DNA of 11,603 bases from an uncultured Persicitalea sp. (GTDB taxonomy: Bacteria > Bacteroidota > Bacteroidia > Cytophagales > Spirosomataceae): positions 1-11,603 of the forward strand of contig CATMVR010000084.1 of NCBI GenBank assembly GCA_950075905.1, read 5' to 3'. The notes under the pieces are model-generated. The model was not told where the DNA came from, ran no database searches, and saw nothing but the letters and a program-made list of their open reading frames with translations. Below are positions 6,136-11,603 of the stretch, piece after piece. Every line of letters begins with the position of its first letter. Positions within the stretch are counted from its first letter, which is position 1. The translations under genes and the position numbers were made by a program.

Positions 6136-8994
6136 ATGTACGCATTCCGCAAAGCTCTTATTTTACTGCTCCTGGGCCTGACTATGCCCCTGGCGTATAG
6201 TGCCGGCCGGTCGGCCAGCCCCACCGCAGACACCCTCCGCTACGACCGTGACTACGCCCTAACGGCCAGTATGCTGGGGTACTTTGCCCCGGACGGAGCC
6301 CGCAACCCTACGCTACGGGCTAACAAAGGCGACCGCGTCCGGATCACGATTACCAACGGCGAATTGATGACGCACGATATTGCGCTGGAAAAACTGGGGA
6401 TCAAGAGCCCGGCGATCATGGAGAAGGGCGCTACTACCAGCATCATCTTCAAGGCCGTGGAAAGCGATACGTACTTCTGTACCGTTCCGGGCCACCGCGC
6501 GGCGGGTATGGTGGGGAGTTTTGAGGTGGTGGAAGGCAACGTACAGGGTACTTCGGTGGCCGGACTGGTACCTACGCAGGGCGGACGCAGACTGAACCTT
6601 GACTTTGAAACCGGTACCCTCAAAGACTGGACCGCCACGGGCGATGCTTTCGCAAGTCCACTAGTGAGTACGGACCCGTCGCCCCTGCACGAAAAAGACA
6701 TGAAGATTGGGTTTGAGGGAAAGCAGTTTTTGAGCAGCGGCGGTACCCAGAACTACAAACTCACCGGAACGCTGACGTCCGTACCCTTCACCGTCACGCA
6801 GCCCTATGCCGCCTTCAAAGTATCGGGTGGCGCATTGCAGGATACGCGGGTAGAACTGGTGCGGGCCGATACGAAAGAGGTCATTTTTAGCATTACGGGC
6901 AATGGCCGGGCTACCCTGTTGCCGGTGGTGGCCGACTTACAACCCTACCTGAACAAGGAGATTTTTATCCGAATTATTGATAACGAAACCGGCATTTCGC
7001 AGATCCCCTACATTAAAAATGACATCTGGGCGCACATCAACTTTGACGATTTCCGGTTGTATCCCAACCGCCCGAACTTCCCCAACGAGCTTAGAAAAAG
7101 CGACATCATTGTCCTGCCGCCCCTGGACCCGGTTCTGAACGCCGGACTATCCGGCCCCGCAGCGGCCAAAGCCATGACCGTTCCGAAAGGCTTTAAAGTA
7201 ACCCTGGCCGCTGCCGAGCCGGACATCGTGCGGCCCATCAGCTTTACCATCGATGCCAAAGGACGCCTGTGGGTCGTGGAAGCGCACACCTACCCTACCC
7301 CCGCCCCCGAAGGACAGGGCAAGGACCGTATCCTGATCATGGAAGACACCAATGGCGATGGTACGCTGGACAGCCGTAAGGTATTTATGGAGGGCCTCAA
7401 TCTGGTGAGTGGTATTGAGGTAGGCATGGGGGGCGTGTGGCTGGGCGCGGCTCCTAATTTTCTCTACATTCCGGTAGATCCTAAAACGGACAAACCTACC
7501 GGACCACCACAGGTACTGCTCGACGGCTGGGGCACGCAGGATACCCACGAGGTACTCAACAGCCTGCGCTGGGGTCCGGACGGCTGGCTGTACGGTACCC
7601 ATGGGGTATTTACACACTCCAACGTGGGCAAGCCCGGCACGCCCGACGCTCGGCGGACGAAGATCAACGCCGGGGTGTGGCGCTACCACCCTACCCGGCA
7701 TACCTTCGAGGTCTTTGCCGAGGGCAGCAGCAACCCCTGGGGCATTGATTTTAACGACTACGGGCACCCGTTCATTACCGTGTGCGTGATTCCGCATATG
7801 TACCACGTAATACAAGGCGCGCGCTATAAGCGGCAGGCAGGCCAACACTTTAATCCGTACACTTACGACGACATCAAGACCCACGCCGACCACGTGCACT
7901 GGGTGGGCGAGCGAGGCCCGCACGCGGGCAATTTCCGCTCGGCGGAGAAAGGTGGCGGCCACGCCCACGCCGGGGCCATGATCTACCTCGGCGACAGCTG
8001 GCCCAAAGAGTACCGCAATCAGATTTTTATGAACAACATCAACGGGGCCCGCATGAACATTGACCAGCCGCAGCGGGCGGGTTCGGGTTATCAGGTCACC
8101 CACCGGCCCGATTTCATGGTCATGAACGACTCCTGGTCGCAGTGGCTCAACTTCAAGTACGATGCCAGCGGGTCGGTCTACGCCATCGACTGGTACGACA
8201 AGAACCAATGCCACAGCCCCAACCCCGACGTCCACGATAAAACCATGGGCCGGATTTTCAAGATCACCCACGAAAACGACAAGTGGGTAAAGGTGGACCT
8301 GACGGCGACGTCGGACATGGATCTGGTGAAGTACCAGCTCCACCCCAACGACTGGTACGTGCGGCAGGCCCGACAGCTGCTGCAGGAGCGTGGGCCCAAT
8401 AAGAAAGTCCACAAAGCCCTGAAAGAAATACTGGTCAAAAACCCCGACGTGACCCGTAGGCTGCGTGCCCTCTGGGCGCTGCACGTAACGCAGGGGCTTA
8501 CAGAAAAAGACCTGATGGAGTTGCTTAGCAGCGACAGTGAGTACGTCCGCAGCTGGGCTATTCAACTGGCTACGGAAGACAAAAGTGTTTCGCCCGATAT
8601 GCTGAAACGCTTCGCGGCCATGGCCCAGACCGACAACTCCGCATTGGTGCGGCTGTACCTGGCCTCCGGTATGCTCCGTCTCGATCCCTCCCAACGCTGG
8701 GACGTGCTGGATGCCCTGGTGCAGAAAACCGAAGATGCCAACGACCACAATCAGCCCCTGATGCTCTGGTACGCCGCCGAACCGCTGGCCGCGCTGGATA
8801 TGAAACGGGCGATTCAGCTGGCCGAAAAATCCAAAATGCCCAAAATGCTGACGTATACCATTCAGCGCGTAGCCGCCATCGGTACCGACGACGCCAAGAA
8901 GGTACTCAAAGAACTCAACGACCGCCTCGGCAAGGCTAATTCCCACGAGCAGCACGAAAATCAGATGCTGATCGGAAAGTTGCTGGGAGAGTAA
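6136..8994 (+). CDS. Exported cupredoxin/beta-propeller dehydrogenase-like protein with HEAT repeats
   Basis: The protein has 952 residues. The ATG at 6136 gives a clean signal peptide (1-23, ending YSA); the frame opens further up at a TTG inside the structured leader. Residues about 35-134 form a cupredoxin with a complete type-1 copper site: His80, Cys115, His120 and Met125 in CTVPGHRAAGM, the C-x4-H-x4-M spacing of auracyanin and rusticyanin. Residues about 150-310 look like a jelly-roll. From about 345 to 712 lies the Piru_Ver/PQQ-sugar-dehydrogenase-like propeller, with a calcium-type loop DTNGDGTLD (404-412) and many histidines (HADHVHW, GGGHAHAG). Residues about 730-950 are helical, HEAT-like. 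Relatives in Planctomycetes commonly end in a CxxCH heme-c domain; none exists here, so the copper domain may replace it as the electron carrier. The location is periplasmic or cell surface. The substrate is unknown, perhaps a sugar or alcohol. Confidence 0.88.
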   Translation: MYAFRKALILLLLGLTMPLAYSAGRSASPTADTLRYDRDYALTASMLGYFAPDGARNPTLRANKGDRVRITITNGELMTHDIALEKLGIKSPAIMEKGATTSIIFKAVESDTYFCTVPGHRAAGMVGSFEVVEGNVQGTSVAGLVPTQGGRRLNLDFETGTLKDWTATGDAFASPLVSTDPSPLHEKDMKIGFEGKQFLSSGGTQNYKLTGTLTSVPFTVTQPYAAFKVSGGALQDTRVELVRADTKEVIFSITGNGRATLLPVVADLQPYLNKEIFIRIIDNETGISQIPYIKNDIWAHINFDDFRLYPNRPNFPNELRKSDIIVLPPLDPVLNAGLSGPAAAKAMTVPKGFKVTLAAAEPDIVRPISFTIDAKGRLWVVEAHTYPTPAPEGQGKDRILIMEDTNGDGTLDSRKVFMEGLNLVSGIEVGMGGVWLGAAPNFLYIPVDPKTDKPTGPPQVLLDGWGTQDTHEVLNSLRWGPDGWLYGTHGVFTHSNVGKPGTPDARRTKINAGVWRYHPTRHTFEVFAEGSSNPWGIDFNDYGHPFITVCVIPHMYHVIQGARYKRQAGQHFNPYTYDDIKTHADHVHWVGERGPHAGNFRSAEKGGGHAHAGAMIYLGDSWPKEYRNQIFMNNINGARMNIDQPQRAGSGYQVTHRPDFMVMNDSWSQWLNFKYDASGSVYAIDWYDKNQCHSPNPDVHDKTMGRIFKITHENDKWVKVDLTATSDMDLVKYQLHPNDWYVRQARQLLQERGPNKKVHKALKEILVKNPDVTRRLRALWALHVTQGLTEKDLMELLSSDSEYVRSWAIQLATEDKSVSPDMLKRFAAMAQTDNSALVRLYLASGMLRLDPSQRWDVLDALVQKTEDANDHNQPLMLWYAAEPLAALDMKRAIQLAEKSKMPKMLTYTIQRVAAIGTDDAKKVLKELNDRLGKANSHEQHENQMLIGKLLGE

Positions 8995-8996
8995 TG

Positions 8997-9042
8997 CTGA
9001 TTGGAATAGAATTTTTACTCATTCCTGTTTTGAACCAATCAG
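8997..9042 (+). repeat. Inverted repeat in the leader of the small acidic protein gene
   Basis: CTGATTGG (8997-9004) and CCAATCAG (9035-9042) are perfect 8-bp inverted repeats with a 30-nt spacer. A short inner pair, GGAAT (9003-9007) and ATTCC (9021-9025), partly overlaps them. It starts three bases after the upstream TAA and ends eight bases before the ATG at 9051. It may be a leader hairpin, a weak terminator or an operator. Confidence 0.4.
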
Positions 9043-9050
9043 TCAAAATT

Positions 9051-9269
9051 ATGGAAAACCAGAAAAACGAAAATAAAAACCCCCAAACTAACCCCGGCAA
9101 GGCCGGCCGTAACGCCAACGACGATTTCAACGACGAGCAGGTAGACGACTATGGCATAGACAAGAATAGTGCGGATGCCGAAGAAGAATTGGAAGAGCGG
9201 GAGGCCATCAAAGGCGGCAGGGGCTCCCAAAGCGGCGACCGAAACCGCAATGATGATTTTGAAGAATAA
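9051..9269 (+). CDS. Small acidic, disordered hypothetical protein
   Basis: The protein has 72 residues and is very hydrophilic: an Asn/Lys/Gln-rich start (1-20), an acidic middle with AEEELEERE (43-51) and a Gly/Arg/Asp-rich tail. The short motif NDDF occurs twice, at 23-26 and 67-70. There are no hydrophobic segments and no cysteines, so it is probably intrinsically disordered and cytoplasmic. I chose the ATG at 9051 because composition is uniform from there. An earlier ATG at 8994 overlaps the upstream stop (TAATG) but would add 19 hydrophobic residues read through an inverted repeat. Small proteins of this style are common in Cytophagales; I know of no function. A strong terminator follows 46 bp downstream. 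Confidence 0.7.
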   Translation: MENQKNENKNPQTNPGKAGRNANDDFNDEQVDDYGIDKNSADAEEELEEREAIKGGRGSQSGDRNRNDDFEE

Positions 9270-9315
9270 CCGTCAAAATCCCCCTTTCCGACTAATCTGT
9301 AAGGAAATTTTTAGT

Positions 9316-9361
9316 AGGCATTGCCGCATTTTTACTTTTTAAAAATGCGGCAATGCCTTTT
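9316..9361 (+). terminator. Strong intrinsic terminator hairpin
   Basis: AGGCATTGCCGCATTTTT (9316-9333) and AAAAATGCGGCAATGCCT (9341-9358) are a perfect 18-bp inverted repeat with a 7-nt loop, ending in a T-run (9358-9361). It ends transcription from the cupredoxin/small-protein genes. Its 3' edge is only 37 bp before the ATG at 9399, so the next gene's promoter must overlap or precede the hairpin. Confidence 0.85.
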
Positions 9362-9398
9362 CTGCTGTACCCGCGAGTACTAATTTCTAAACGCGTAT

Positions 9399-10391
9399 AT
9401 GCAGACAATTTTCAGAATCGCTCCGGTGGTACCCGCCCTTCTTATTTTTGTATCACTGTCAGCAACCAGGGGTTTGGCGCAGACATCCTATACGGGCCCT
9501 TCCAACGAAACGACCATTTTCAAAATAGGAGATCTGGTAGAAGCTACCTACGCCGGCTCCTGGTATCCGGCCGAAGTGGTGGGTGCCTTTGATCCGGAGG
9601 CAAAAACCTACCAGATTCATTTTGAAGGAGAAAAGTATTGCAGCAACCACCGGCTCGATTCCCGCCTAAGCGCCCAATTTGTGCGGTCCCGGAAGAAAAG
9701 CGACGCACCCGCTATGGCATCAAAAGCTAACCCGGTTCCGGCTACGTCAAACCAAAAAGCAGAAGTACCTACGTCCACTCCGACGGCCAAAGCACCGGCT
9801 TCGGGCAGCGCCACCGGCACACTCGGGGCCGGCACTAACATCAAATACGCCGGTGCGGGGGTACTGTGGCAATCTGGTGCGAAAATAGAAAGGTACGATG
9901 CCACCAGGCGACAGTATACCGTGCGGGATAAAAGCGGTTCGGGGGATATGGTACCCTGCTACGCGGTGCACAAAGAGGGTGACCCGATCAATAATTCGTT
10001 CTTCGCGGGGGACTGGGAAGTTAGGGTCAATGGCGCTACCACCACTTTTGTGAAGGGCAATGACCTGTACCGGCGTTTCAGCGGGGGTCTGAAACTCCCT
10101 CCCCTGCAGATCAAAGCCGACGGTACCTACACCTGGATCAATTCAGAAAATCAGATTATCAAAGGCCGATGGGTACCCCGCCCCGAGGGCGTTCCCGGCA
10201 TCGTGATCCTGAAAGGCCTTGACGGAATGGATTGGACCGTCTACGAAAAAACCGAGGGGTACAGCCCTACGAGTAATACCCGCGATGAGATCGGCTTCCA
10301 CCACCTGCCCAGCCATACGGGCTATTACAGTGCCTACCGGATCGGTCCCAACCGGAGCTGCGTACTAGCCGGACGGACCTTGAAGCCCTGA
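9399..10391 (+). CDS. Exported protein with Tudor/SH3-like modules
   Basis: The protein has 330 residues. Residues 1-27 are a signal peptide (hydrophobic core 8-20, cleavage likely after GLA-27). Residues about 39-80 read like a Tudor/Agenet-type SH3 barrel: FKIGDLVEATYAGSWYPAEV (41-60), then an FDPEAKTYQIHFEG strand pair (64-77). A Pro/Ala/Ser/Thr-rich linker spans about 100-142. A second barrel of similar plan (about 144-191) runs from GTNIKYAG to DMVPCYAV. The C-terminal region (about 200-330) is beta-rich, with FFAGDWEV at 201-208 and a DGTYTW block at 241-246, recalling lipocalin-like lipid-binding folds. Single cysteines at 81 and 187 could pair after export. I do not recognise a named family. 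A ligand- or polymer-binding role outside the cytoplasm is inferred from the folds only. Confidence 0.85.
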   Translation: MQTIFRIAPVVPALLIFVSLSATRGLAQTSYTGPSNETTIFKIGDLVEATYAGSWYPAEVVGAFDPEAKTYQIHFEGEKYCSNHRLDSRLSAQFVRSRKKSDAPAMASKANPVPATSNQKAEVPTSTPTAKAPASGSATGTLGAGTNIKYAGAGVLWQSGAKIERYDATRRQYTVRDKSGSGDMVPCYAVHKEGDPINNSFFAGDWEVRVNGATTTFVKGNDLYRRFSGGLKLPPLQIKADGTYTWINSENQIIKGRWVPRPEGVPGIVILKGLDGMDWTVYEKTEGYSPTSNTRDEIGFHHLPSHTGYYSAYRIGPNRSCVLAGRTLKP

Positions 10392-10433
10392 TCGGGCTAT
10401 GCTTCGCCTGGCAAACCCTTACTTCGAATATAA

Positions 10434-10461
10434 TTGCACAAATCTCCTGTACGATTATTTG
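10434..10461 (+). promoter_or_regulatory. Possible promoter of the toxin-antitoxin operon
   Basis: TTG (10434-10436), 17 nt, then ATTATTTG (10454-10461) partly match the Bacteroidota TTG/TAnnTTTG promoter; the first two bases of the -7 box do not fit. It lies 45 bp before the antitoxin ATG in an AT-rich 115-bp gap with no other visible structure. Confidence 0.3.
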
Positions 10462-10506
10462 AATTAACCGTTTTATTGATGAAGTTTAAATTAAAAAAAC
10501 ATAATC

Positions 10507-10704
10507 ATGAAAACTGCCCTATTATCCAGTGAGTCAGAATCTGATCTGGACTTACTTCTGGAACTAGCCGATAAATTGGGAATCAAAACCCGAATTCTGA
10601 CCGGGGAAGACGCCGAAGATCTGGCGATACTTTCCGCCATTGAAAAAGGGAAAACGGGAGAATACGTCAATACTGAGGATTTTATCAAGGAGCTTCGTCG
10701 ATGA
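10507..10704 (+). CDS. Antitoxin of a type II toxin-antitoxin pair
   Basis: The protein has 65 residues and is acidic. It contains helix-forming stretches DLDLLLELADKLG (13-25) and EDAEDLAILSAIEKG (34-48), then a tail with NTEDFIKELRR (55-65). The TGA overlaps the toxin ATG by four bases (ATGA), the standard order and coupling for an antitoxin preceding a RelE/ParE toxin. The sequence does not show an obvious DNA-binding ribbon or helix-turn-helix, so the identity rests on size, charge and partner. Its expected role is to wrap the toxin's active site through its C-terminal helix and, with it, repress the operon. The region is AT-rich compared with the genes before it. Base-run leader TTTAAATTAAAAAAAC precedes the ATG. 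Confidence 0.75.
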   Translation: MKTALLSSESESDLDLLLELADKLGIKTRILTGEDAEDLAILSAIEKGKTGEYVNTEDFIKELRR

Positions 10705-10968
10705 AGGTCCGTATCGATAAATCCTTTGAAAGGGATGTAAAGAAAATAAAAGACAAAGCCCTACTGGGAAAAATTGCTGATACAATAGAGCAGGTACAGA
10801 CCTCCGGCACTATTGAAGAGATAAGAAATATTAAAAAAACTGAAAGGTTCGTCTGATTACTATCGTATTCGACTAGGGGATTACCGCATTGGAATTTTCA
10901 TTGATGAAGAAGTTGTAGATTTTATCCGGTTACTCCATAGAAAAGATATTTACAATCAATTTCCATAA
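10701..10968 (+). pseudogene. RelE/ParE-family toxin with a one-base frameshift
   Basis: From ATG 10701 the frame stops at TGA 10854-10856 after 51 residues. If one A of the A7 tract at 10833-10839 is skipped, the frame runs to TAA 10966-10968 and gives an 88-residue protein with the normal RelE/ParE length and ending. In the corrected numbering, YYRIRLGDYRIG (53-64), then LLHRKDIYNQFP (77-88), carry the basic and tyrosine residues typical of these ribosome-dependent mRNA interferases or gyrase poisons. The truncated product lacks all of this. The break may be a real loss, a sequencing error in a homopolymer, or transcript/ribosome slippage restoring a fraction of the full toxin. The start overlaps the antitoxin stop by four bases. 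Confidence 0.85.
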
Positions 10969-11012
10969 GAAGGGTTGATCTTATACAATTTCGCCCCCCC
11001 CGTATTCCTTCT

Positions 11013-11603
11013 CTACTTTACCTTCACCGCCTTATTCTCGATGCGGGAAAACTCTTTCAGCTCGTTTTTCTGGTAAAGGTCATCCAGTCGGAGCAAATTC
11101 TCTTCGGTTACGGCCAACGTGGAATCTTTCGGAGCAAAGTTGATGTAGTCCTGCACCAGAATACCCCCTACCCGCTGCGGATTGTAAGCCTCACGGAAAC
11201 GCATGCCGGTGTCGTCGGTATGGTAGAGGTACGCCAGGTAATCCACGGAGCCATCTTCCTTGTCAAACCAGTACACAAACACATCCTCGTGGTCCTTGCC
11301 ACCGCCATCCTGATCAAAGTAGACCTTCACCTTGTCGTAGGTACGGCCGCGCAGGGTTACTTCACCCAGGTACTCCTTGTTCACCGCCGGGTCGCGGAGG
11401 GGCTGGGGCAGAAGCAGAAAGTACGCCACCGAATTGACCGAATTTTTGTACTTGTTCATCGTTGAGTCAGGCAGGTTCTGCCGCTCGCCGTTGATGGTAC
11501 GGTAGGTCTCGCTGTTGGTCAGAATGTCCCGGATCTCGGCCCCGGTAGAGTCTTTCTGAATCCGTTCGTAGTGGTAGGTACCCCCATCCCGTTGCACGAT
11601 GTA
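11013..11603 (-). CDS. DUF6503-type probable lipoprotein, 5' end outside the window
   Basis: The frame is open from the right edge to a TAG at 11015-11013, 196 complete visible residues. A GTG at 11597 is internal, since readable codons (Tyr-Ile) precede it. Conserved-looking blocks are YHYERIQKDSTG, a YRTINGERQ block, NSVNSVAYFLLLPQPLRDPAVN split by a few bases, YLGEVTLRGRTYDKVKV, YFDQDGGG, VFVYWFDKEDGSVDYLAYLYHTD in two parts, and GGILVQDYINF. This is the pattern I associate with DUF6503, a family of exported Bacteroidota lipoproteins of unknown function, usually about 230-260 residues, so roughly 40-60 residues with the signal peptide are missing here. The beta-rich fold suggests a LolA/LolB-like hydrophobic-ligand shell, which is inference. 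It converges on the toxin gene with a 44-bp gap that contains a C8 run (10994-11001). Confidence 0.75.
   Translation of the reverse strand, partial: YIVQRDGGTYHYERIQKDSTGAEIRDILTNSETYRTINGERQNLPDSTMNKYKNSVNSVAYFLLLPQPLRDPAVNKEYLGEVTLRGRTYDKVKVYFDQDGGGKDHEDVFVYWFDKEDGSVDYLAYLYHTDDTGMRFREAYNPQRVGGILVQDYINFAPKDSTLAVTEENLLRLDDLYQKNELKEFSRIENKAVKVK

Noticed and set aside
8206..8216. Possible heme-c motif in the dehydrogenase (QCHSP)
   Set aside because: Only CH is present, without the first cysteine of CxxCH.
7147..8955. 602-residue open frame on the minus strand
   Set aside because: It lies wholly inside the cupredoxin dehydrogenase gene, is a product of GC-rich codon bias, and its translation is Gly/Val/His-rich without recognisable motifs.
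10994..11001. C8 run as a phase-variable switch
   Set aside because: It lies in the gap between convergent genes, about 12 bases past the DUF6503-type stop codon, so length changes would not alter a reading frame.

Overview
The window looks like chromosome of a Bacteroidota bacterium. Cytophagales (Spirosoma/Dyadobacter relatives) is my best guess. The evidence is the protein families (DUF4256, DUF6503, a Piru_Ver-type dehydrogenase), leaders without clear Shine-Dalgarno sequences, and many exported proteins. This taxonomic call is inference from style, not a database match. Most of the window is GC-rich (roughly 55-65% in the lines I counted). The helicase at the left edge and the toxin-antitoxin locus near the right edge are clearly AT-richer (near 40%), which suggests acquired DNA.

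Layout, left to right. (1) A 5'-truncated PLD-nuclease/SF2-helicase/DUF3427 gene (+, 1-2483). (2) Facing it, a minus-strand two-gene operon: a five-TM heme-b-like membrane domain fused to a sulfite-oxidase-type molybdopterin domain (4278-2953), followed one base later by a four-TM membrane protein (2951-2511). (3) A 254-bp divergent intergenic region. (4) A plus-strand run: a DUF4256 protein, an exported endonuclease/exonuclease/phosphatase (EEP) family hydrolase, a 952-residue exported cupredoxin/beta-propeller/HEAT dehydrogenase-like protein, a 72-residue acidic disordered protein, a strong hairpin terminator, and an exported protein with Tudor/SH3-like modules. (5) An AT-rich type II toxin-antitoxin pair with the genes overlapping ATGA, whose RelE/ParE toxin frame is broken by one extra A in an A7 tract. 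(6) A DUF6503-type probable lipoprotein on the minus strand, running off the right edge.

The common theme of the central part is exported redox chemistry. The molybdopterin/cytochrome fusion and the cupredoxin dehydrogenase both look like extracytoplasmic electron-transfer enzymes. The leaders of the EEP and cupredoxin genes share a 39-nt sequence (33 identities, one gap), and the second copy lies inside a 72-nt nested inverted repeat that ends three bases before the start codon. The least ordinary items are that structured leader pair, the cupredoxin dehydrogenase with no CxxCH heme site, the molybdoprotein whose TM5 signal has only one arginine, and the slippage-prone toxin. I saw no CRISPR array, tRNA, rRNA, IS element or integrase.
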